39,687 nucleotides of DNA. Origin: Glutinoglossum americanum. Its lineage: Eukaryota; Ascomycota; Geoglossomycetes; Geoglossales; Geoglossaceae. The position numbers and the translations under genes were made by a program. The DNA is taken from the NCBI GenBank assembly GCA_020080175.1, contig JAGHQL010000217.1, forward strand, positions 1 through 39,687, written 5' to 3'. Below, one piece after another: positions 1-7,712 of this stretch. How positions within the stretch are numbered: position 1 is the stretch's first letter; every line of letters begins with the position of its first letter. The notes under the pieces are model-generated. The model searched no databases. It was not told where the DNA came from and saw nothing but the letters and a program-made list of their open reading frames with translations.

Positions 1-353
1 CCAGCCCCAGCGACCCCCCACCCCCCCACCCCACCCCCCCCCCCCCGCCCTACCCCCAAACCCGACCCCCGGGCAACGACCACATCTGCCCCGCCGCCCG
101 CCCCTGCCACCCGTTCTCGGGCCCCTGCCCCGTCTCCCGCGAAATCTCCGCCGCGGCGTCCCGAGCCCGCGAGCAGCACCGCGGGCATCTCGAGAGGCTC
201 CGCCGCGACCGCGCGCGCATCGTCGAGGACGCGCTCGATCGGGGCGCGGGGGCCAGGTGCGAGGGGAGGTGGTTGGAGGGTGCGGCGAGGCTGTTTGAAG
301 TGTTGGGGGAGTATGAGGGGGTGGGTGGCGGTAATAGGGGTGAGAGGGTTTAG
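1..353 (+). CDS. 3' end of an unidentified protein-coding gene (partial)
   Basis: Reading from base 3, an open frame runs to a TAG at 351-353. The first twenty codons are proline-rich. After them comes a stretch with ordinary protein character: a cysteine motif CPAARPCHPFSGPC, then a basic and acidic helix-like segment with many Arg and Glu residues, ending ...ARLFEVLGEYEG. Codon use is strongly GC3 up to about base 250 and becomes G-rich after that. No start is in the window, so this would be the C-terminal exon of a gene entering from the left. I do not recognise the family. It could also be a chance open frame in GC-rich DNA, but the mixed amino acid composition argues for a real coding end. 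Confidence 0.45.
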   Translation, partial: SPSDPPPPHPTPPPPPYPQTRPPGNDHICPAARPCHPFSGPCPVSREISAAASRAREQHRGHLERLRRDRARIVEDALDRGAGARCEGRWLEGAARLFEVLGEYEGVGGGNRGERV

Positions 354-827
354 GTTTGAGGTGGCTGTGTCGTGGAGGTTTGCTCGGGTGGGTGGAGGGG
401 TGGAGGGTGGGGCCGAGGTTTGGGTCGGGCGGGGATAGACTGGAGTATGAAGTATTTTCGTCGGGTGGGTTGGGAACGAGAATGGATTAGGCAGGACGGG
501 TGTTGCACATAGGTAGTATCAAAGTTCTCTCTGTGGGAGAAATCAAGAGTGTTTCTCTATTCTATTTCATAGGCGTTTTTCTCCGTTAGAGCATGTCATC
601 ACCGTCACCACCATGTGCAATCAGACCTTCACAAAAGCCCCGCTGCTCCTGCCCCATCCGCCCCCCTCTCTCGTCCCCCTATATAATTCAATCTCCTCGA
701 CATTCTCTGTTCTCTCCCACCCACCGTCCCTCGTTCCCCCCACCACCCGTTTCCCATCCAACTTCGTTTCACCGTCACCTTAAAAAACCCAACCAAGACC
801 AAAGACGCCCCCGTCTCATTTTTTCTA
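354..827. other. Intergenic, convergent 3' flanks
   Basis: No gene is supported here. The left part is G/T-rich and the right part (about 600-830) is C/T-rich. It lies between the 3' ends of two convergent genes, so it probably holds their 3' UTRs. Short open frames on both strands are low-complexity Pro/Ser shadows. Confidence 0.6.
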
Positions 828-2661
828 TTATTCCAGTTGGCAAAGATTATTTGGATCCCAACACCAGTCCTCAACGAGATAGCTAACTCGGCAACATCCC
901 CCGGACATAGACTCCACGACTTTGCCCCAGAGCTTGTAGTCGGCGTTCTCGGAGGAGATGATAGGGACGCCACCGCGGGTGTAGTTCATGTCTACTCGGA
1001 CATTCCTACGGGGATCTACGGGAGGAGGGGAGGGTAAGTTGCTGAGTGCGGCCAGGGGAAGAGAAGAGGTGGGGGGGGGGGAATCGGCGGATGCGATGCA
1101 GACACAAGGGAGGAAGGAACATGAAGACAGTTAGCACTTACATCCATAACGATCGACCCACTTTTCCCCAGAATACCCCACGACCTGCACCATCGCAACT
1201 GGACATGCAATCGTCATGAGCCTCTGCGTGCCATTCCTATCCTTCCCACCCTTGAACCCCAGCACTAGATAAGTCCATTTTCCGCCTCCAAAAGCCGTCA
1301 AATCCACAAAACTCGCCCTCAACGACACCATCTCCTGGGCTTCAAATTTACACAGCAATTTATTTGCCCGGAACCCGTTCTCCTCATCGGGAGTCAGGTC
1401 ACTAAACGAGATGGAGTTGAGGTAGAGGGTGTCGCCGTACTGGATCGACCTGTAGTACTCCAGGTTGTCGATCAAGACGTTTGGCTCGCCAAACCAGTCT
1501 GGAATGCGGAATGGGAGGGGGAACGGTTTGTAATTACGGAGTCCAAGGGCAGCGTTCATTTGGCGGGTTGCTTGGATGACCTCGGGGAATTTGGCTTCGA
1601 ATTCCAGGCGGCCTTGCTCAATCTCTTCGGCGGACAGACGGCTCGCTGGGATGCTTCGGATGGCCGTCTCGGGCGTTCCTTCAAACTCTCCTCCGAGCAC
1701 AGGCGAGATCGATGCGATCTTCCTCTTTTTGTGCTCAGGGCTGCCCATGGGGACAGCGACGGCGATACATTCACTCTCTTTTCGTTTCCGAGCAGGGGGT
1801 TGGATGTCAGTATTTGCGGGAGAAATGGATACAGGTTGTTCGCGTTGGTTTGTCTGCTCACCGTCAAAAGGAGATGATAGCATGACGGGTGGGTCGTTGA
1901 ATCCGAAGTCGAAATCAGCGAAACTGCCTTGAAGGTGAGAGAGGGATTCGTCAGTTAGGGCTTCTGAAGAAGTCAGTTAAAAAAGAAGCTTAACATATCA
2001 ACATACCACTATCAACAGGAGGCGGAGTGGCATCTCCTGCTAAGGTGCTAGATGAGAGAGCACCAGAGGAGGTAGAACGATCTAAAGAAGCGTGGAATCG
2101 TTAGCTTCAAGCATCGCCTTTTTCTGCTGGAAGGACCTCGGGGCGGCGTTATGGCATACCACGGGCTGGAGTCACATCCCCTATCAGAGTACCAGAGGAG
2201 GCAGAGTGATCTAAAGAAGTGCGAGGCTGTTAGTTTCAAATGCCGTCCTATTCTATCAGAATGACCTCAGAACAGCATTCTGACATACCACTATCAATAC
2301 GAGCCGGAGTTACATCCCCTATTAGAGTACCAGAGGATGCAGAGCAGTCTAAAGAAGCGCAGGGCCATTAGCTTCAGACGTTATCCTGTCCTATGGGAAA
2401 GATCTTGGAACACATTGGCGTGGACATACTAGAAGGGAGCTTGTCAGCGAGCCAATCACAGGAACCCCATTGGCCCTCGGAATACAAAGTCTTGGACTCG
2501 GAGCTATCCACTACCAGCGCGTCAAGCTCTCTCGGAGAGGGACAGCTAAATTCATCACCCGTCGCCCCATCACCAATTTGGGTACCGTCATCACACAGAA
2601 GGGTTGGAGGAGCGCCAGACACCGGCACGCCACAGTCATCGAATTCACCAAACGCATCCAT
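828..2661 (-). CDS. Unrecognised six-exon gene with tandemly duplicated mini-exons (about 475 aa)
   Basis: Reconstructed exons (minus strand order): 2661-2430, 2348-2289, 2210-2160, 2081-2007, 1963-1142 and 1015-828 (stop TAA at 830-828). All junctions keep frame and have GT..AG borders. The total is 1428 nt, or 475 residues. Exons 2-4 are 60, 51 and 75 nt, are phase 1-1 symmetric, and encode variants of one module (CSASSGTLIGDVTPARIDS, HSASSGTLIGDVTPAR, and a diverged RSTSSGALSSS... copy). The N-terminal part is acidic and low complexity. The middle carries a basic patch (PARKRKE, EHKKRK) that could be a nuclear localisation signal. The C-terminal 250 residues look globular (FPLPFRIPDWFGEPNVLIDNLE, GGGKWTYLVLGFKGG). 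The start at 2661 is the first ATG of exon 1. The acceptor of exon 5 could instead lie near 1939, also in frame. No family is recognised and no function is proposed. Confidence 0.65.
2007..2429 (-). repeat. Tandem exon+intron duplication, three copies
   Basis: Three exon-intron modules lie head to tail. The exons are at 2081-2007, 2210-2160 and 2348-2289; the introns preceding them are at 2159-2082 (78 nt), 2288-2211 (78 nt) and 2429-2349 (81 nt). Exons share SSGTLIGDVTP-type coding. Introns share the GTATG donor, an internal GAGGTC/AAGATC segment, a TGAARCTAA branch-point region and a CTTCTTTAG acceptor. Similarity in the introns as well as the exons shows that a genomic segment was duplicated. 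Every exon length is divisible by three, so skipping any of them keeps frame. Confidence 0.8.
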
Positions 2662-4152
2662 GACGAGCCCCGAAACCGCTACGAACCTCGTTTCGGACCC
2701 GTGAATTCCGATATCGGTCAGTGCTGGAACCGTGAACCCCGCGAACTACTGCGAAAAGCCATCAGCCAGCCAGCATTAAAAAAAAAAAGGGACGAACAAG
2801 CAAGCCCGACGAACTACCTAGCCGCGTGAATCAGAACAGGGTATAGGAGAAGTATTGGAGAGAGAGCGCTCGAGAATATGCTATCGAGATGTTTTTTGGT
2901 TCCTGCCCTGGAGCTGAAAGGACGGTGGCCGGGCGGTGACATCGAAGGGTGAGGGAGGAGGAGGAAGTGAATTGTGTGTGTCCATGTCTTTTATATGGCT
3001 GCCTCTGCGCACAAGCGCGTCTTCCTGTAGGACGCGTAAAGTGGTCTGATAATTGATTTCTTTGCCCACCGGCCTGGGCCCGTCTGCCTCGCGTATCTAT
3101 ATCGTTAACACGGGGCTCTATGGCAAGGCGTGCGCTGCGTACTTTTCTCTTCTTTTCGGAAGACATGCCTTTTGTCTTCCTCGATGCATCCCTTTTTCTT
3201 ATATTTCCACGTCGGAGTGTTTTGAGATGGGCCGGAATGTGGTGTGGTATCCCCACCCCTTTTTTTTCCCCTGGCATAGCGATGGCTGGTGAGCTCACCG
3301 GGGATGACGGCATACGAGAGGCTCAGCGGGGAAGGATATGAAAGGTTTGCTGGACGCTTGGGTAGCCTATTGGCCGTCATTGGAAAGACCCCCTTTCCTC
3401 GAACAGGGCATTCTACTGATTTGAAAAGACATAGGCTTTCTCTCCCTAAGCGGGCAACGCTACTATGACGTCTTCTACGCCGCGGCTTAGACGGTAAACT
3501 GCACATGCTCCGCCCTCAGTGCTTAGAGGCCCTCCGGGAGGACAGTTACGAGCCCACTCGCTCATTATTACATACACCGCGGAGACGAGCAAAGATCACA
3601 ATAGACAACCATACTAGCTTTCGCTCACAGAAGATGAAATTCATCAAGATATTTACTTACTTAACTAGCTCATAGCCTCTCAGAATTCAAACCCGCTCCT
3701 ACAAACACACAGCCATGATCCTTTGGAAGCGTGGACATATAAGAGGTGCTTAAGACATCGCTCAAATAGAGGTAGGAGCCAGCAAAGGACCAGACAACCC
3801 CCTCCTCCCACCGCTCGACACCATATCAGAACAATTCCACTCTAACAAGCCATCGACATCCTCTTTATAATAAGAACCCGAAAATAACCATGCTTCCCCC
3901 CCACGCATCTCCCACCGACAAAAAAAATACTTAAAACATACCCCTCACAAAATCAGCCAGACAACCCCCACTAACCCACTCCACTCACCCCCTAAACTCC
4001 ACCATCCCCCAACAACACGACTCTACACCTCCCTCTCATCCTCCACCCTTCCCTCCCCACCTCTCCCCATCACACTAACAACTACACCACCCAACCACCC
4101 CAAAATCAGCCTCTCTCTCTCTCTCAACCACCCCCCTAAAAACAAAAAACCT
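2662..4152. other. Intergenic, about 1.5 kb
   Basis: No gene is supported. It contains the upstream region of the minus-strand gene starting at 2661 and the 3' flank of the small membrane protein gene ending at 4153. An A-run lies near 2779-2789, and CT/CCA-rich DNA fills 3780-4150. A 160-codon minus-strand frame at 2831-3313 is Arg/Ser-rich with no domain-like sequence, and I do not call it. Confidence 0.5.
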
Positions 4153-4560
4153 TCAAACCAACAAAGCCGGGACGAATCTCTCACCGCCAAAATAGACACA
4201 CAGCCCCAAGACACAGATCGCCAGCACCACCACGGCGGCGGTGAACACCGTCCCGCCGGTCACGCCCCCGAGACAGCGCTTAAGCTCGTCGTAGCAGCTG
4301 CCCAACAGCTCCCCATCCGAGGCCTCGCCGCCGTCGGGGTTCTGCGCCTCGATGTCCACGTCCGCGCGGCTGCGGTGCGCGGGGCGGGGCGGGATGAGGG
4401 GCGCGTCTTCTGCTTCCTCCTCCTCCTCCTCTTCTTCTTCGACCACGGGTTCTATTTCCCTTTCTCGCTTCGTTTTTGCTGGGGGTTTCCTGGCGGTGGT
4501 GGTGGGGGGAGGAAGGGGAGGAGGGGGCGTGGTGGTGGTGGTGGTGCGGGGGGCCGCCAT
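4153..4560 (-). CDS. Small single-pass membrane protein, hypothetical (135 aa)
   Basis: An intronless frame of 135 residues. It starts with a Thr/Pro-rich stretch (residues 1-25), then a basic patch KPPAKTKREREIEP, a run of about nine glutamates, and an acidic region. Near the C-terminus is one hydrophobic segment, about residues 103-127 (VFTAAVVVLAICVLGLCVYFGG), followed by a short tail. This layout suggests a tail-anchored or type II-like protein with an acidic cytosolic domain; that is an inference from hydropathy only. Upstream the frame stays open without another ATG through GLLSLIAARLLD, and a TAG acceptor-like site lies near 4623, so an extra 5' exon is possible. Low-complexity DNA (GAA/GGT repeats) makes the exact N-terminus uncertain. 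No family is recognised. Confidence 0.5.
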   Translation of the reverse strand: MAAPRTTTTTTPPPPLPPPTTTARKPPAKTKREREIEPVVEEEEEEEEEAEDAPLIPPRPAHRSRADVDIEAQNPDGGEASDGELLGSCYDELKRCLGGVTGGTVFTAAVVVLAICVLGLCVYFGGERFVPALLV

Positions 4561-5161
4561 GTCTAGGAGGCGTGCTGCGATGAGGCTGAGGAGGCCGGCG
4601 GGGGGGATTGTGAAGTTTGCGGCTAGGTAAGGGGGGGCCAGGGTTTTGGGTTGGGAGGTTTTTTTTTCCTTTTCGTGTTGAGGAGGGTGGTGGGTTGTTG
4701 TTGTTGAAGGGGACCGGGCTATGTACTCTGTTTCGTTTTCCCCAGTTTTTTTTGGTCTTTTTGGGTGGTGGGTGGAGGAAGAAAGGAGGGAAGGAAGGAA
4801 GGAAGGAGGGAAGGAGGGAGTGCGTTAATCGTGGTCAGCATTGTGGTTTCCTAGTTTGTCGATGGAGAGAGCGTGCTTTCTATCCTGTGCAGACTAGCCA
4901 CACACGGTTATCTATCCCTTTCCCTCCAGGCTTGAGTATGTTAAGATCGCGTATGGGAACACCGCCGCTGCTTCCTCTTGGTATAGGGCATGACGATGGG
5001 ATTTCAAATTAATCTCGTACGCTTGTATGCAAGTGTGCAAATGACTTTATTTATTATTTAGTGCAAATAACTCTAATACTCAAATTTAATGCGCGAGTGC
5101 TATACATATCGTGTTGTGCCAGAAGACCCTTATAAGTTTATTTGAGCACTAAGTTTCTCAA
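4561..5161. other. Intergenic with GGAA microsatellite
   Basis: The probable 5' flank of the small membrane protein gene. It includes G/T-rich DNA, a GGAA/GGGA-type purine microsatellite at about 4779-4818, and an AT-rich patch at 5030-5100. No gene is supported. Confidence 0.5.
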
Positions 5162-5298
5162 TGCCTCGTGGCCGAGTGGTTGAGCATGCGAGGCAGAGTA
5201 AATTAAAACCATACCCAATCGGGATGTAAGTAAGGAAGTAAGCGGACCCAAAAAGGGTCCGCTGAACCTTTTGAGTTCGAGTCTTGACGTCGCCTTTT
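5162..5298 (+). ncRNA. tRNA-like element with A box, B box and Pol III-type T4 end (copy 1)
   Basis: Bases 5169-5179 (TGGCCGAGTGG) match the tRNA A box and resemble the D-arm of Leu/Ser tRNAs. Bases 5273-5283 (GAGTTCGAGTC) resemble a B box/T-loop, and TTTT at 5295-5298 follows directly, as expected for a Pol III terminator. It does not fold as a normal tRNA: the 3' end does not pair with the 5' end and no anticodon loop with T33 is visible. Instead 5162-5168 (TGCCTCG) pairs perfectly with 5189-5195 (CGAGGCA) just after the D-arm-like part. Just before the B box sits a perfect 9-bp hairpin (5241-5263). It could be a tRNA-derived SINE, a decayed tRNA gene with an intron, or a small Pol III RNA. 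Confidence 0.4.
5241..5263. repeat. Perfect 9-bp inverted repeat with A5 loop
   Basis: AGCGGACCC (5241-5249), loop AAAAA, then GGGTCCGCT (5255-5263). The position just 5' of the B box matches that of the long variable arm of class II (Leu/Ser) tRNAs, but the stem is longer than usual. It is not followed by a T-run, so it is not a simple terminator. Confidence 0.8.
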
Positions 5299-5523
5299 CT
5301 TGACCCCTTTTTTCGCGGGGATGTCGTTTGTGGCTGCGCGCTTCACGATGTTTCGAGATCCTTGCATGAGAGTTTATATATAAGTTTATTTTTATTTATA
5401 TTACAGAACGCCATCGTTGTTTGTCATGTCGTGGGCGGATATACATACTATTGCTAAAATGGTTGGCCCCGTGGGTGTAATGTAGTGTGTAAGCAAGTAG
5501 ACACCCATAAGGTTTTTCTCAAA

Positions 5524-5618
5524 GCCTCGTAGCCGAGCAGTCGGTAGAGGATGAGGTGCTATACGGGAATTCATGAGGTAACCGGAGTGAGGATAGGTAA
5601 TTGGGAGTCCGAATTTCC
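5524..5618 (+). ncRNA. tRNA-like element, diverged second copy
   Basis: It shares with the element at 5162 both the upstream TTTCTCAA and the block GCCTCGTRGCCGAG (5524-5537). The A-box-like TAGCCGAGCAG (5530-5540) runs into GTCGGTAGAGG, which resembles the D-loop of ordinary tRNAs. A weak B box lies at 5605-5618 (GAGTCCGAATTTCC). As in copy 1, a 7-bp stem is possible across the A box: GCCTCGT (5524-5530) with ATGAGGT (5551-5557), using two G-U pairs. The element overlaps the presumed 3' UTR of the COG7-like gene, whose stop lies at 5622-5620. It does not fold into a canonical tRNA. Confidence 0.3.
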
Positions 5619-5619
5619 T

Positions 5620-6822
5620 TCAGAGTCCGCTCCTCATCTTCTGCAGCTGATTGATGAACCCGTACCCACCATCCTTCCCTCCCCACCCGAATCGACCTTG
5701 ATCGGCGGTTTCGGAGATCTCACCCACCCGAGTGGTGGCTCCATCTTGCTTCCGCGGTGAAGTTATTGTCGTTCGTTCAGTCTTCGTTCCCTGTCGTCGT
5801 CTCCTTTCATCTGAATCCCGCTCGAATACTTTCTGTCTGTCTTCCACACACCTTGCTAGCTCTTCAACGAGTTTCAGCCTAGCCTTTTCTTCTGCGGTGC
5901 CCTTCCATACTTGTGCTAGATTACGGAGCCCATCAACACGCTTTCTAGCAGCTTCTATGCCGCGAGCATCGTCAATGTCGTTACCAGTGTTGACGAGTAA
6001 GTCGGCGACCTCCGCCCTCAGCTTCTTGGAAACTTCCTGGCCCTTTTCCTCTTGGCTGCTAAGCTGCGAGCCAGGTTCAGGGGCAGATACAGAAATAAAG
6101 GAGGATGCGAGCGAGGTTTCCGAAGGAGGAAGAGTCCAATCCATTGCATCACCGAAGACCTTGATGACTGTTTCTAGGCGTTTTGATACGAGCGTAAGGG
6201 TCCGCAATTGGGTGATGTATGGCGGTAGATCTGGCTCCAGCATTATTTCTCCCTTTGTTCCTTTCGTGTCTGTAACTACACCATCGTCTCGCTGTTGATC
6301 CCGCGCATCTCCGTTTGGCTTTTTTCCTAGTTCATTGGGCACTGCGTCGGCATATAGACCCCCTCGTACAAACCTCCCTATATCCGCAGTGAGGCCCTCC
6401 TTGAGAGCTTCAGATAGTCCAACCGTCTCCCCTCTCAACACTTCAACCTCATAAGCTAACCTAGAGCCACTTCGCAGCATCTCGTCTGTCAACTGGGTCA
6501 GTGCATTTGAGAGCCTGGAAGTGTGAGCGCTGAGCTGCGAAAGGAGCGTCTGCGTTTGGGTGGATAATTCGGCGAGGGCTATGGACGGTGTAGACTGGTG
6601 GGGCTGGCGGGAAGATACCGATAGATGAGGAAGGGTTGTATTGAGGTAGTCAGTGGCGGAGAAGTCGGGGTCCAGAAACGGATGTAGTGTAGAATCGGTA
6701 AGATGCGTGGATTTTGGCGCATGTTGCGGTTGTTCAGAAGAAGCTTTTACTGCATGCGAGGACGTCATCACGGCATTCAATGGAGCAGTTGGCTGGAAGG
6801 ACGATGGATGACAGCGATTCAA
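5620..6822 (-). CDS. COG7: Conserved oligomeric Golgi complex subunit 7 (COG7-like)
   Basis: An intronless 400-residue frame. The COG complex tethers vesicles in retrograde transport within the Golgi; subunit 7 belongs to lobe B. Family-like features are the early FLDPDFSATDYLNTTLP motif (residues about 49-65), a heptad-rich region (LAELSTQTQTLLSQLSAHTS, then LTDEMLRSGSRLAYEVEVLR, about 85-130) typical of the N-terminal coiled coils of COG subunits, further helices at 200-340, and the C-terminal FGWGGKDGGYGF...LQKMR tail that I associate with fungal Cog7. Fungal proteins are much shorter than the animal one, and 400 residues fits. Translation may begin at 6822 or at the second Met (18 codons on, MTSSHAVK). 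The neighbour upstream is divergent. The assignment is from memory of the family, not from a search. Confidence 0.7.
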   Translation of the reverse strand: MNRCHPSSFQPTAPLNAVMTSSHAVKASSEQPQHAPKSTHLTDSTLHPFLDPDFSATDYLNTTLPHLSVSSRQPHQSTPSIALAELSTQTQTLLSQLSAHTSRLSNALTQLTDEMLRSGSRLAYEVEVLRGETVGLSEALKEGLTADIGRFVRGGLYADAVPNELGKKPNGDARDQQRDDGVVTDTKGTKGEIMLEPDLPPYITQLRTLTLVSKRLETVIKVFGDAMDWTLPPSETSLASSFISVSAPEPGSQLSSQEEKGQEVSKKLRAEVADLLVNTGNDIDDARGIEAARKRVDGLRNLAQVWKGTAEEKARLKLVEELARCVEDRQKVFERDSDERRRRQGTKTERTTITSPRKQDGATTRVGEISETADQGRFGWGGKDGGYGFINQLQKMRSGL

Positions 6823-7712
6823 GACACCAAGATATCAATACTAAGAGCCACAGCCAAGAGGAAAGGCAAAAATTGCCCGGTTTCACTTGCAGTTGCTTGG
6901 TGTTACTTGCTGTTGCTGGTAGTTGCTCGGACTTGGTGGTAGGGGTTAGGTGACGCCTTAGAGCGATCAGTGCTGGGGTATTTTACCGCACAAAAGCAAA
7001 GCTTGTACTTAACGGCGATCAACACAGGGACAGGGGCCCTTTTAAGCCTCCGGAGAAAATGTCAAGCGAATTGACACCCATTCGCTTAACATCCATATGC
7101 AGCATATGCCTCATAGAACTGATGCTGTTGCCTACTTATATGAGCAATGCGATGTGGACGAACACATCACCAAGGGCGGCCGAAGTGATAGCTGTCCCAT
7201 AGCTTGTAACTCTCCCCAACGTTCTGCATTTTATGTATTCTCGCACATTTGCCCGTCATGCCTGACTAGTGTTCACCAGCGTTAATTCCCGGGCTGGACC
7301 ACGTCGGCACCGAAGCTGCCCTTCTGAATAACAGGTTTGCCCTTGGCGGGGCAAGTGCTTGCCTGGAGTTTTCCATACATAGGTCTTGGTGAATTCTTTG
7401 TTCACGTGTACTCTGGCGTATTCTATCCTCACTGTCCCCCAAGGCACCACTGCCTGCAACATCGGTCAATAATATTTTTGCCTCGCACCTCACAAATCCT
7501 CCCTTATCGCTTTTCACCAAATCCATTCCCCTCGCTGCATACCATTGCTGCAGGTACATCAGGTCTAACATCTCCCCAGGGAAGATTCCAACCTATACGT
7601 GGGCCAACTTAAAGTTCGCCGGCTAACCAGCACCGTCTCCGCATCATCCAACTTCACTGCTAGAACGCCGTCTTATCTCTGCTGCAGCTTCCAGTAGTTT
7701 TCCGTCTTAGAG
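6823..7712. promoter_or_regulatory. Divergent intergenic region, COG7-like / UBC-PARP
   Basis: 890 bp between two divergent start codons. It must hold both promoters. No strong TATA box or long repeat is seen. Short open frames on both strands lack domain-like sequence. Confidence 0.5.

Noticed and set aside
593-1037. Plus-strand short open frames
   Set aside because: They overlap the antisense of the last exon of the 828-2661 gene; composition is Pro/Ser low complexity or mirrors the real minus-strand exon.
2393-2829. Two plus-strand frames of about 100-120 codons
   Set aside because: They lie opposite the first exon of the six-exon minus-strand gene, whose splice sites and duplicated exons explain the region better.
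2831-3313. 160-codon minus-strand frame
   Set aside because: Arg/Ser-rich with no ordered segment, no splice-supported extension, and located in the upstream region of another gene.
5162-5298. Functional standard tRNA gene
   Set aside because: No acceptor pairing between the ends and no anticodon loop with T33 could be found by hand; kept as a tRNA-like element instead.
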